Notes: generated by a model not told the origin, from the sequence alone. A DNA stretch of 64,000 bases from Epiperipatus broadwayi (GCA_028023455.1 JAQFVV010006310.1:62001-126000); one strand, 5' to 3'; counted from the stretch's first letter, positions 29,401 to 44,400 are shown. Made by a program: numbers and translations.

Positions 29401-32400
29401 AATTGGTTAACTTTCTATGATCCTTACCCTTTCCTTTAAATAGTAATGTTACTCTTCTATTACTCCAACTATCCGGAAAATCTCTCTTCTGTGCCATCTT
29501 ATTAAAACACGATAATAATTTTACTATTGCCCTTTGCCTTAAATTCATTACCATCTCTGCTGCCCATCCATCCAAACCTCTTGCCTTTCCACTTTTCAAT
29601 TTCTTCCTTGCCTCATTCAGTTCATTTTCTGTAAACCTAATATTCCCATTACTATATGCTTTCATGTTTGCTATCACTCTGTTCGTCACATCTAACATCA
29701 TTTCCATATCCATTATATACTTATTTAATATCATCTCTAATTCTTCTCTTTACTCCCTCATCATCTAATAATACTATGTCTCTCTACCCTATATTCCTTC
29801 TTTTAATGTATTTCCAATTTTTTTACTCTCATCTCTACCACTTTTATTAATATCTTCCAACAATTTACTATTCAATTTCATTCTCTCTCTATAATTATCT
29901 ATTTTAGCCAACTTCTTTTTTTCTAAGTATTTTTCCCATTTAACATTAACATCTTTTTCACTTTCTTTGTTCTTAATAGCACACTTATATTCTCTGCATG
30001 CTTTTTTCCTCTCTTTTACAATTTTACTAACTCTCACTTTTTTATTACTTTTATTCTTCTGAATATTCTCATCTAAAACCCTCTTTGCCACTTTCTCTAT
30101 TGCAACACACCAGTCCTTATACTCGTCCCCAACCAACTCTTCTACGGTTTCTTCAACTTTTATTTTATACTCTTCTAACTTACTCTTATCATTCACTCTC
30201 CATCCACATCTTTCACTATCATTTCTACTTTTATATCTATTTTTCATCACATTACTAACCGTTTCTATTATAAAGAAGTTATGATCACAATTACATACTC
30301 TATCTTCATTATCAAATACCTTAATTTCCTGTACTTTATTCATTCCCTCTTTCTCTACTAATACATAATCTATTGTGTGGAATATATTATTTCTAGACCA
30401 TGTGTATTGTTCCTCATAAATATTTGATAAATTTCCAATGCGCAAATTCATTCTCTGACAAAAATTCTTCAAAAGCTATCCATTCTTATTGCCTACACCA
30501 GGGGTCCCCAACCTTTTTGCACTTAAGAGCACATTCTATAATACCGGCCAAGTGGCGGGCACCATTTATTTTTTTCAACCAGATGACGGGCATCATTTAT
30601 TTTTTCAATGTAAATTTATAGTTGGATATTGTTAATAACACACATAATGTACAAAAAAATATTTATTTCAAAAATAAAATTTTAACATATAATTAACGTT
30701 TATATTTTTACGCTGTAAAAGAATACTATGCCTTACAATTTGATTACAATATAATACAATAATTTATACGATTAAGTCAACTAATTTTTTTACTTTTTGG
30801 GAAATATATATATTCTAGCACGTGTGCGTGTGTGACGCAACTGTTCTCAAAAGCTATAAAGTGTTAATATAAAATAGATAACTAAAAACAAATGAGCTGA
30901 GCGCTTTCAAAGGATCTTGCCTTCATAATCATAGCTTGCTACTATGTTTAATGATATGCAAATATGCTAATTCCATTTGTCCTTCCTATTTATGGCATCC
31001 TTTGAAAGCGCTCAGCTCATTTGTTTTTAGTTATCTATTTTATATTAACACTTTATACTATAGCTTTTGAGAACAGTTGCATCACACACGCACACGTGCT
31101 AGAATAATTTATAAGAAATTTTAAAAATTAAATTTATTTGTATCAGATAAATAATTTTTTATCATGTTCGGATAGCAGCGGGCACATGTAAAATAGTCTG
31201 CGGGCACCGTGGTGCTCGCGGGCATAGGGTTGAGGACCCCTGGCCTACATCATCGATTTCTTCAATATGCCCATTCATATCCTTATAACCATTATTCTCT
31301 TCTCCTTTTCTTTGAAACTCTGTATATCCTTAACTAGGCATTCATATATGCTACTATTCTACTCCATTATAGTTTGATTATCTCTGGTGTCTATATACAT
31401 TATAGCCACAATCCATTCTTGTCTTCCTAACCTTATCTCAAACCACAAATGTTCTTGACATTTAACAATATTTAAATATTTTTTTGACATAATTCCTATA
31501 CCACCACCCCTTTTTTCTTTTCTATTTATACTCTGCCATACCAAGTCTTCCAGAATAGATTCTTCTTTTTCTCTTAGATGTGTTTCCACTACTACTAATA
31601 CCTCAAGCTCTTCATTTTTAATTGCTATGTTTAATTCCAGCCACTTTTCTGGTCTCCTATCACATTGCATATTCAAATACCTAATTTTAACAATTTCTTC
31701 TTTCCTAACTACTCTTTTATAAATTCTTTTGACTCTTTCTTTTCCATTACATTTATAAATAACTTGCTTATCATTAATTTTACATATCCATTCCCTCTCC
31801 ACATCTACATTTATATCTAAATCAGCTACCATTTGATTATTTCTTATATCCAGTCCATTCTTCTTCTTTCTGATAACACTGCAATTTAATCCCCACCTCC
31901 CTTTATAAGTTTCCCGAACTACATTCTATAGAAATCAGACATTTAAAACTTCACTTCCTTGTTTTCCTAAGTGCAATCTGTTTTTACTACATATCTCCCT
32001 CTTTCAAATAAAAAAATCCCACACATCGGCAAACATAACATCAGTTTTTTCAATCTCTCATTTATAGAACATGCCCTATCTAATATATACCTCTTGTCAA
32101 ATCTTGGTAATAATCTAACTATTCCTACTCTTCATTTAATCTTACTCAAATTTTTAATCAATTCTCCATACAGTAGTGCCATGTAGTGCAAGCTTTAATA
32201 TCAATGGATGCAAGAAGGTTGGTGCATAAAATTCCCATTTATTGACTATTTATTCAATATTCCCAGACTAATTTCTAGCTCAGATTGAAAAAAATTATTG
32301 TTTTCCTCTTGGGTTCTTAGCTTTATAGTTAAAGGTGGCTGCTGGAGGGTTGCAATAGATCTTAAAATCTAGGTGCAGTGCACTCAAATCCAAGGCTCTT

Positions 32401-35400
32401 CACTCACAAAAACCACAAACTAGAAACTAATTTGGAAATATCGGATGAGTTGGCATTAGATAGGGATTTTATGCACAAACCTTCTTGCATTTATTGATTA
32501 ATAAGGTTTGCACTTAGTGGTATTACTGTATGGAAAGTTTGCTACTGTTTTAACAGCTTGTGTAAGCATAAGAAATGGTGATCATGTTTATTGAATATGC
32601 ATGCACATCTCAAGTTGCCGATTCACATAAAATTTGGCACTTCCAATGAGATGATCCATAAAAGTAATTAATGAATCTTTTCATTACAATACATATTTTC
32701 TAATTACTATTCTACTGCTAGATTTATTATCATCAGTCATTTTCCAAAAGACAGGCTCCACAATATAATCCTAACCCTTTCTTCCAATCTACCTATAATC
32801 TACTGTTTTGCAAAAATTCAGTTACATTCTTAATTAATCATTTATATTTTATTTCATTCTCCATAATTTCCTTCAGCATATCTACCTATTTCTAAGCATA
32901 TGCTAATGCTAGTTTCTTTTATACATTTCCTTAATACATCTATTTTTCCAATTATTTTTCAGTATCTTTCTGACCTATGGCTACAGGATTTTCAATTTTT
33001 CATTCTTTCTTTTCCTAATTACCCAATTCTGCTTCATATAAAATTATATTTCAAATAAAACATTTAACAAACATTTTTTATTGGTTCTAACTTCAAACAT
33101 CCATACTCTTTCTTCATCAGTTGAATGATTTTGATACACTTAAAATGTTCTGATTAAAAACTCTTGTCCAACAATTTTATCATTCTTAAATTCCAAATAT
33201 TTTAATTAATTAAGTTTTTAGTTGTATTTATTGACATCCCAAATCTTTCCTAAGTCCATCAGTACAATTATGCATTTATTAAATTCATCTCTCATATTAC
33301 TAATTCCATTCTTATCAAAATAACATTTAATATTTCATTGAAATAAGGATTAAATAAAATTAAAGACAAAAACATCCCTGTCTTAAATTTCTATTTATAT
33401 CAATTTTTGATTTAAAAAAAAAAATCATTTAATTTTGCAAATAACTTCTTTTTATATAAATTTCCTAATAAGTTACTTATCCTTCCAATGAAACTCTATC
33501 AAAAGATATACATATATATATATGTTGTAACAGTAGAAGGGTTCAAACCCTGTTACAAGGAAGTTACATAACATTCCCCAACTGCCTAGATCAGCGTGAG
33601 TCCAATAAATTGGATTCAGTGTGCGAGTATATATAAAGAATTAGATATATATGTTGAAGAGAAAGAAAGTTTGAATGTTTTTTTTTATTTTTTAAAAAAA
33701 AGAAGAAAAAAAAGAAAGAGAAAGATGTTTATAGTTATTTGTTTTAAAATACATTTATAAAAATATGTTAATAAATTGTGGGAATGCAGTTATATGCAAA
33801 TATATAAAAAAAATTTTCTTGTATTATTAATTTATTTCAAATGTATACTTTTCTGCTGTTTTATTGTATACCGCATTTTAATGAGAGTAACGAAAAGAAT
33901 TTTGATATGTCTACCTTGAGGCAATTTTGTGTCTTTTGTTCCATTACTTAGCCACTCAAAATTCCAGGAAATCTTAAGTAGAGGTACGGCAGAAAAAGAA
34001 AAATGTTAAAAGCATGCCTAAGAAATAGAGATCTGAATACTGATAAAATATTTTGGGAAACAAAAGGAGTTTGAGAAATTAGTTAGTTAGAAAGAAAGAT
34101 TGGAACAAGCAAGAGTGGTTTTTCGAACTGAAAAATTAATATTTTCTTATTGCTAAATTGACTGATACGGCTATGCTCGTATTATAAAAAGAAACATTAA
34201 AACAAATCCTTCAATCAACCATCAGGAGAAGAAAATGGATTTAGATATAGTAACTCAGACCATCGCTACAATCAGAATGCAGGAGTAGAACAATACGTGT
34301 AAGGCCGCCATCCTAAGCTTTGAACATGTAGCTGTTGCTGTTAGATGCTTGCTCCTCCAAGAACCATAGGGATCTCATCGATACGCCGCTAAAATAATCC
34401 AGGAAGGAAAAAAATATCAAATTGTGTACACTCAGAATGCCCCCAGAAAGCCGTCATTATTTCTTAGATCCAAGTAATACCACAAAATGGACGTTCGTGC
34501 AAACTTTTTGCTATTAGCAGAAAAATTTTGTTTTATTCTTTGACAGTAAAAGAATACATAAATTTCAGTTGGATCGTCAAAATCAAGCTTACGTGGAAAT
34601 AAACTTATCCATATTAAAAATCCGGGTACTTCAAGGTAACTATAACTAGTTTTATTATCTTAAAAGAACTGAAAATTGTTTATCATTACCCTCTAAAGGT
34701 GCAGCAATTATGTAAAATTATACATCTTAATTTACAACGTATAAATGCATTCCCACACACGTGTTTAATTATATGTTCTTTTATAATTCATTAATTCTTT
34801 TATGTTATCATTGATATATAAATTATATATATAAGCAATATTTAATTAGCCATAGTAATAAAATTGTATACTTACGTTAAAACAAATTGTCTCTCATTAA
34901 TGAACATATTTATCGCTTATATTGGCCTAGTTTCCTTCCTGGCAGACTATCAGAATGAATGAAGAATGCTTTTCAGAATAGGTAATTCTATTACATGTAA
35001 TTTTAAATTTTAAACTGTAGATTTGATAAAGAAATAGATCGCGTATAGAGGGAATAAATGTATAGAAAGAGGGAGTTCAACAGTAGCTAATTTTAAATGA
35101 TATGCGATCTAATTTAAGGGGTATAGAAAAAAACTGTTACTAATACATAAGTTTAAATATACACGACTTAACTTGAAAAGTATATAAAGCAGGGAAAGCT
35201 TGTTTCAACTACGCAAATTTAGTCAGTTATCTCCATTCAGCCTGATGGATATTGTTACCTCCCAGCCCTGAGATTTTAGGTAGCTAAAAAGGCTGGGCAT
35301 CTAATTAGCGATAATTTTAAGATCTCTTAAAAGGGAAAAGTATAATTCTTACAGGACTAGTGAGATTGGCGCTTAGGGTCAGTTTATTAATTGACGCTCA

Positions 35401-38400
35401 TAAATATACTTTTTCCGAAGAAATTGTTGTTTGTCTTTTTAAATGAAATAATGGCCATTAGGTAGATTTTTTTTAAACGTACATCCTGATATAAGATACA
35501 TAGATTTTATTTTTTAAGATATATTTAAGAAAGGGATTCGTATTCGAACCCAATACAGTGGATAGTAGTCAAATTCTATCTGCAGGTGTTATGGCGACTA
35601 TTCAGCCATAGTTTTGCATTTACTACCCTACATGGTCAACAGATTAAATTTTTTTGATAGACATTTATATAAACAACAAAATTAATACCGGGGTTGCCTG
35701 TTAAAATATATATATATATAAGTTTAATACCTTTCAATTATTATTTTCATTAATATAAATTGCAAGACTTTTTTTATTTATCTTTCTTAAATCCAAATTT
35801 TATTTAAAAAATGTCTACTCACCAAAATGTCACAAGAGATTGAACTAAGTTTCCATATTTGTGGGTGGGAAAGCATGAGGATCCCATGGGATTATCTAAA
35901 ATTCATTCATTTTCAAAGTAAAACCTCTGTCTACATCCAATTCCAAATCGTTGATTATGACCCAGTCTATTAAATCTGTACCCATTATATTTTCTTTGCA
36001 TATTTTACAAATTCAAACAAAAAAGTTTGGATTTAGAAATGTTGTGCATGTAATTAAATGATGGAAATGTAATTTCATATACACACAACCAATTTATCAT
36101 ATTGATGACATAAGAGTCATCATGATAAGCAATATAAATGATTGAAAATAATAAAGTAAAAAAGAAAATAGAGAGCATAACACCATACTCAATAAATGTG
36201 AGGCATGCCTGAAAACAAAAATAAAATCTTATATGAAATTATTAAAATCCAATCATCTCACTGAACCCAAATAAAATACTGACGATAGATTTTTATAGGG
36301 CACACCCTCATTCAAGAGGATATCTCTTGAAAACAAAAGTCAAACTCACAGTTATTATTCTCTTATTTACAAATTACCATCATATTAATTTTCAGTTACA
36401 TGAATTTCCTTAACATTAATGAGACACTTGTTCTTTTCTCACTACATTACATAAATATAATCTTTTCTCTTTAGTCTTTGCCTACATTATAATGTTCATA
36501 TTGCATCTTTCTAACTCCACTTGGTAAAAAAAACAATTTTATTTAAAAAATTCTTGCATGCCCAGCATACAATATTTATAGTCTATTTCTATGTTCATTA
36601 TCTTAAAATTTAATATATCAATTTCTTAATTTTAGATTTTGTAGCAATATTTTTTTTAGACTATCTATTGGACTGGCATAATTGGAGAACTCTGTATATT
36701 ATTTAGTCTGATCACTTCTCTTTGACCAGTTTCATATTGAGCAACCCTTATTGGAATAATTATTAGTTACATTATCATTTTAAAAGTAATATATATATAT
36801 ATATATTTAAAAAAAAAAATTATTAGTACAATACTAATATGAATATTATTAATTAAGAAAATTTTATTTGTACCTTGAAATGCTGGTTTGTTCATAGTAG
36901 CCATACGTGGGCAGTAATGTTTACCAGGAAATCCAGAAATATGAACTTCTAATGGAACTGGTCTAACTGAAGGCTTGAAATTGAATAAGCCCATCTAAAA
37001 CAAAATTAAATTACATAAATTACAAAGAAAGAAAAAAAAAATAGAATGACATTCTAAAATTAATAAATCTTACTTGCTTTATATTGAGCCAATCAGCCAG
37101 ATCCCGAGCATTAGCAAGAGCAGTTGATAATCCAATGATTCGTACTGAACGAGAAGTATGAGAAGATATAAAATTTGTGCGTGAAACAATAACTTCTAAG
37201 ACTGGGCCACGATCCTCACCTGTATATATGTAGTTATATATTTAATTCACTGCAACTAATTTTATTTTAAAATGATTGGAAAAAAAAATACAAAATTCAC
37301 CTAGTAAATGTATTTCATCAATAACAATAAGAGATACTGTTTTGACATAATTTCGGGTTTGCCAACTGCGACTGATACCATCCCATTTTTCAGGAGTTGT
37401 TACAATAATGTCCGCATTTGTAATCACACTAATATCTGGAGTGACATCCCCTGTTAGTTCAACTACTCTGAAATAAGTACAAAAACATGTGTATTTTAAA
37501 ATATCATTTTACAGAAACATACAGATGTAAATATTGAAAGTTGTAATGAGATTTCCACTGTTATTTTTTCATTTAGCATTCATCTATAATGTAAATAAAC
37601 AAGCAATCAATTAAAAACTAAAATGGTAAGCTGAAATTGTCTCAGTTCATAAAGGATGGTTCCATTTTTGATTTATAGACAAATACTGGATGGGGTGATT
37701 CAGTTTTCAAATTCAGTTTTTTATTAACTGTTATCATAAGTGAACTCTAAATAAAAATACAAAAAAAAATCTCATTAAAACTTTCAATATTTATACCTCT
37801 AAGTCTGTTAAAATTTTCTAATTATTATTATATAAATACAGATACAAACTTAATTTAGGTTCTCTTACTTTGCATGATATAATTCAAACAAACTTCTTTT
37901 TTAATTCTCTACTATACTTAATTCTTTATTAATTTTAACAAAAAAACTTTCAGCACAATAATATCTGTCCAATATCCTATTTATTTATCTTTTGATTTAT
38001 ACTTATCTTAAGGATTGTAATAAAGTGATTTTTCAAATTCATTCATATAATTCATTTTATAATGCAAAGAAACATAGCTCATTTTGATTACTCCATGCGT
38101 GTAAACCCGTTTGAAATTCATGGGTTTATGCACCCTAATTCAACTATTCCTCAATCTCACAAACTTGCAGGTTTATCCTCCTTCCTATTCCATAACCATG
38201 CTCTATGTAAACATGAATCATCTCGCAAGGCAAACATAGAATTATAATCAAAGATTTAATACCTATTGGAATCAAACAAAGTCTTCTGAAAAGAAAAAGA
38301 AAACAATTTTACAACAAATTAAAACCATCCTACTGATGAAAAACCACAGCATCTCTTGCAATACATTCCTACATTAACAAAAACTTTTAATAAAATATTA

Positions 38401-41400
38401 TCTCCAACTTACTGCATTGCTTTCCGTATCCCCCCCCCCCCCGCCTACCAAAAGATTACTCAACAATTCCAAAAAAGGCTTGAATCTCAACTTACCCCTA
38501 GCACTGTTTATAAAATTAAATGCCCCCAAACTGGATGCAAATTAATCTATTACAGCAAAACTCGAGCATCCTTATCTACATACCTTACACAACATCAATA
38601 TCTATACAAAAGATCCTCAGAAAACCAGAAACCAGCTCAATCTTCCCAGAACGCCAAAAGGCAACAGGACACCAATTTATTCCTTCTGCAACTATTCAAC
38701 ACATAGAAAGAAATGACTCAATGAGGAAAATCAGAGAAGCATGCTATATATCCAACAACAATAATGCTATCAATTGCAAAGATTTGTCTTTCTCCCTCTC
38801 CAAGAAATGGATGCCCTAATCTAAATAATTAACACTGTAACTTAAATAAATTCGAATTCCATCAACTGTATATATATACACACTCATTTCTTCATTATTT
38901 TCCTACATTATCTTGCTATAAATATGAGAGCGTTATAATTTCTCGAAAGCGCTCAGCTATATAATTTTTTATAGAACTAATAAACTTCTCTATTAATATG
39001 TATAAGCACACATTGTATCTGTTATATTTTATATATGAGAAGTATAAATGGTTAATTCTTCATTACATATAAAATGTTTCTATATTTTGTCTTACAGAAG
39101 AATATTTACAAATATATTATTCATTAGCCACACAATGCAATATTCTTAATAATATTTAGCAGATATTTTTTTCTTGATCTTTCAATGATAACAACAATTA
39201 AATTAATAATTATCATTCAAGATAATTATCAATATTAACAAATGTTACCTCATATTTAGCTATCAATTCATTCTACTGCATTCAACCTAGTTATTTATAA
39301 TAAATAATATAGCTGTTTCTGCAAGACAGTCTCTCTTTAATCAAGGCAGCATGTAAAAACTAAATATCTATTTTTGATATAGTAAAGCTTCTGGTATTGA
39401 GTAAATGTTTTCATATTATTTTATGTATATAAAACATAGTTATAATAAATATATTAAATCCCTAAAATAAAAACATAAATTTTTCAATGATCATCATCAG
39501 TCCTAATCTTAACAATCATTCAAAAACGAATAAATCTAATTCTGGTTTGACCTTAATTGCAACATTTTAGAAAAGCTTGCTAATGATAATTGCTTTATCT
39601 ATTTAAAAAATAATGTAGGCTTTATAAAATTGTTTTCGATATAGTAATGCTCTATAAATATCATCATACAACAGAAAAAATTTAATATATCACAGCAGTA
39701 AAGATTTATATTTTTTGTACAACTTATACATAAGTTAGGTTACACAAAAGATTGTTGATTGGACTATTTACATAAGTTGGGAACTACATATAAATAAAGA
39801 ATTAACAATCAAAAACCACAAGAACATGCAATAAATCTAACATTTTCAATTTAAAAAAATATTGCACTTCCATTAAAATTTAAATAAAGAACTAAAATAT
39901 TATTGATACACTTGAAAGTTTTATAAATCATATCAAAATAATGATGTGCTATTGATATATATGTATGTATAAAACAACCTGCAGTTGAAATCAGATGGAA
40001 GTTGGACTTTTTTTTTTCAACTAGCTGAGGATTTCTGTATAAGATTCTTTTCACAAAACATCATCATCAATACCATCGGTCACTCATACATGAGTATAAT
40101 TATTCCAATTCCAAAAAAAAAAAAAAAGATAAAAAAAGAAAAAAAAACAAACAAAATAAATAAAAATAGTAATATACTAGAGACAAGTCTTGTGATACCT
40201 ATATAAAGCAATCTAGGAACAAATACATCCGCATATAGAATATGCTGTCCTATTATTGTTTATTTGATATTTTACAATGGTGTCTTTTAATATTTTCTAA
40301 AGCAAAACTTTTTTTAAAGAAAATACTGAAACATCTTATCTAATTGTAGCTCCCAGATGTATTCAATTCTCTATCATATCTTTCCAATGAAAACAATGAA
40401 TATTAGATTTCTTTAGAAAGTCCTTGGGATAATCTTTATAATGTAAATGTAATCTGCCTCTTCCATACAAAGATTGTGCTCAAGTTCACCATAAAAATAT
40501 TCTTTTAATTACATTATTATTTCGTAAATAATAATTTTAACAAACTTATAAAACAGACACATTCTTGTATTAATATCAAGTCCTTGGTCAGATAAAAAAT
40601 GACCACTATTATTGAATGCCCAAGTTATTAAATGTAAATGAACTAAGCAACTATATTTCAAAATTATATTAACAGCAATTTTTGTAATTTTTAATCAAAC
40701 CATCTTGCAATTTCAAATAACAAATCAGATACAGAAATTTCAATAAGTCCATGAATGAAATCATAGTTATTAAATATGTAATGGTGAGAATATATAAGTT
40801 TATTCACGGACCAATTAGGTCTGAATATGTTACTATAACTCATAAATCAGATTCCTACAGTATCATTATAACAAATATTTTTAATAAGACAAAAATATAT
40901 TCGCTAAAATGTTCATAGATTAAATAAAATGAGCATTGTTTACAAATTTATTAAAGTGATTATATAGGAATCTGACTTATGGATTATAATAACATATTCA
41001 AACTTATTAGGTCTGTGAATAAGTTTATATATTCTCAATATTACATATTTAATAACCATTATTCATTTATGGATTTATTAAAATTATTACAATTTTATCT
41101 GGTTTATTTGAAATTGTAAGTTGGCTTGATTAATAATTAGAAAAATTTTATTAATATAAAAGTTTCATATTTTTGAGGTATTTATGCTTAATTTATTTGC
41201 CATTTAAAATCATGAGAGTTAGATAATGGTTGTCATTTTTTGTCCGACCAATAAATTTACATTATTATGAATGAGAAAATGGATGTTATTACAAGTTTGT
41301 TAAAGTGATTTTTTAAGAATATGACTTGAGAATTATAATAACATATTTGATCTAAGATGCATGTGAATATGTTTATATGTTCTTAACTTTACACATTTAA

Positions 41401-44400
41401 TAGTCATGATATTTAGGAAATCTTTAATTGTTCATTTCTTTCATATCAATGAAGATGTAATTTTATAATAATGGATTCTATAGAGTCACATGCAGTAAAT
41501 TGAAGAACATAATGATTGACCTTGTGATCTTCCCATTGTATTTTAAAAATTTTCTGAAGCTCCTTTAAATAAAATTTTTCTAATCCCTTTATGCTACATC
41601 GATAGGATGTTCAAGTCTTATTTGCATAAAATAAATTAGGGAAATAACAGATCTATATACAGCTAATTTAGTTTTTTCCAGATGGTTTGCAGATAATAGC
41701 CAAATCAATTAGCAGTCTAATTATTGAATAGTAAATTTACATAGATAGAGAATAAAACAGAAAAAAAATAAAAAATAAAATCCATCATCAATCAGTAGAC
41801 AACTAGTGTGATAAATAATACTTTCTCTTTCATAGTTCCTCTATAGGGGTGTGTACTTGAGAAGCTTTTGCCTGATAGTGGGCTATTTAATTCTCTTTTG
41901 TCTACATGTACATATATTTATAACAATCTTTGTATTAACTAAAAAATAACAAAGAGAAAAATATTAAAATATAGGTTCAAAATCATAAATGAGCATCATA
42001 AGTCTAATAGTTAGCATTACTAATCTGGTATAGGATTTCAATTGTGGATAGAATCATGCATTTTTTAAAAGACTGGAATATTTTTAAATTAGATCAGGAA
42101 TTTGAAAGAGGAAAATAATTGCCAATTAATCCAACTACTTATTTAATATTAGTCAGTAAATGTGGCAATTCTTAGCTGGGGTTAAAGTCAGAAAGCTATA
42201 ATAATTTTAATTAATCTGCCTGATAAAATAATCAATTCCTCCAGTATTTTATTAATATTTACATTGTTATGTTTATATGTTTAAGCTATTTATTATATTT
42301 TTTCTAATTTAAAATAAGATAGATAACAAAAACAAATATGGGGGAGAGGGCAAGAATATTATTCATCAGGTCACATAGTGTAATTTTACATTACAAAATA
42401 AAGTAAGGAAATGAACATAAAATTAAATTTTAAAGAAAATGGAAATTATATCAGTGGCTAACTATATAAAAGATAGTATGAAAAAATAATTTAAAACGCT
42501 CTTAAAACAAAAAAAAATAATTTTTTGGTTAATGAGGAGCCAAAATCCCAGATAAGACTTGCCAAAAGTGCTAAAAAGATTTTATGGAGCTGAAAAATCC
42601 CTATTGTATAAACTTTAATATAATTTAGCTAAGCATGAGAATTAATTAATTATACCTACAGATATTAGATTTGTTAGCACAATATATGTACATTATTATA
42701 TTTCACTTGTAGTTAAATACTGTACCTAGCTAATAAAAATGCAATTTGATTTAAGTGATTGATTCATTATTTATAGATCAGTCTTTTGGTTAAAAAGTAT
42801 TTATTTACCAATCTGCATAAGTTATACTCTCAGTTAAACAGAATAATTATAACTATTATCATGAAAAATTAATCTGATAATGAAAACATAATAATGACAA
42901 TAAAAAATGAAGTATAATATACAGACAAAATGAGATAAAACAAAAATAGTGATTTTTGATATGTATAAAATGAAAATTAATTATTAGCTAATATTTCATT
43001 CCTCCTCCTAATAATAATAATAATCATAAAAAAAAAATGGTGTGGCAATATAATTAAGTTTTAAAATCAAATTGAGAATAATTATTTTTGGATAAGATCA
43101 ACTCTCCACTTTATGCCATCTACTATAAGCTTAAGTAATTAGTGATTATCAGATACATTTAAATCCCAATCCTCAGACTTACTTCTAGTCTGTCTTTATC
43201 AATGAGAATGGCTTCAAAGTTGCAAGAAATGTGCTATGCTTCCAGTAATTACCTTTAACTCCATTTTACCTGTCAAACTAAAAAGCTTAAATTCAAATCA
43301 ACAAACTGTTTTGAACCCAAATCATTCTACTCAAAAAAAAAAAAAAAAAATCCATTAAATAAATCTGAATCCAGTTCAGATATTATATTTTAATACTGTC
43401 AGATCTTCATGTGTACTATAATAACCTATTTTTCTGGTAGGAATCTTAATATCAATAAACCTTTAACTTCCCAACTTAAACAGTATGATAAAACAAGAGG
43501 ATCTCTTTACTCTAGTTCTAATTACTATAAGCTTAGGTAATCAGTAATTACTAAATGCATTTAAATCCTCATATTCAGGCCTGTTTCTGACTTTTATCTT
43601 TATCAATGAGCCTCAAAATTCAAAGTTGAAAGGAATGCAGCTTTCAATATATGGTGCTAGATTGGCGAGCAACTATCTGTCATAGTCAATAAGCTAGGGA
43701 GTTAAATGGTTTGTTATTATTAATAGTCTAGCCAGGAAAATAAAATTAATAAATAAATGAACTTACTATAATGTATAATTACTGAATTGGATTCAGATCT
43801 ATGTAGCTAATAAAGCAGGCTGACTTGGGTTTAAAAACATTGATTTGAATTTCAGATTTTTAGTGTGGCAAATAAAATAGAATTAATGCGGGTTTCTGGA
43901 AAAATAGTTGCATTCTTTTCAACTTTGAATCCAGAACATCGCTGATAAAAGCAAAAGCCAGAAATTGTTTGAGGATAAGGATTTAAAGGTATCTGATAAT
44001 TAATAATTACTCAAATTAGCAACAGCTGGCTATAGAGTGGAGACCTGCTCTTACCATATTACATTTGTGGAGGAGTTAAATGATTTTTGTTGTTGTTAAT
44101 AAACTGATTACAAGACTAATTTCAAAGTCATGGAAAATGAAACAAAAATTATTAGTAAAACTGCTCATCTATTTTTCAGATAATGATCTATCATATTAAA
44201 ATATATATTAAAAAAACTTTCATATTTTTTAATATTATAGTTAGCATTTTAAATAATAGAAATAGCAGTAGTTTGCAAAAAAAAAAAGTTGGAGTCAGAA
44301 ATGGATAGTTAAAAAAAAAAAACATCATTTGTATAATATTTTCTCTCTCATAAATTTTTTAGAAAAAAAAAAAGGCTATGTGAATCTGAAAATAGCTGAT

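Larger units (their letters stand above)
27093..36873 (-). other. ASCC3 intron g-h (9.8 kb)
   Basis: 27.1-28.9 kb is AT-rich with nothing recognised. The LINE copies, hAT MITE and mariner MITE between 28.96 and 33.48 kb are listed separately. 33530-35700 is an unclassified block. Around 35830-35985 the minus strand reads like [16 protein letters not shown], a faint echo of a LINE endonuclease, too weak to call. The rest to 36873 shows nothing. Confidence 0.55.

Noticed and set aside
35830-35985. LINE endonuclease fragment on the minus strand
   Set aside because: A single short match ([16 protein letters not shown]) without the flanking catalytic motifs is not enough.
36874-36994. ATG at position 36994 as a gene start
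   Set aside because: It directly follows a splice acceptor, and homologous ASCC3 proteins continue through this Met from the previous exon.
38330-38350. Hammerhead ribozyme core (CTGATGA) expected near Penelope elements
   Set aside because: CTGATGA is there, but I cannot find the matching stem and GAAA core nearby; it lies in former coding sequence.
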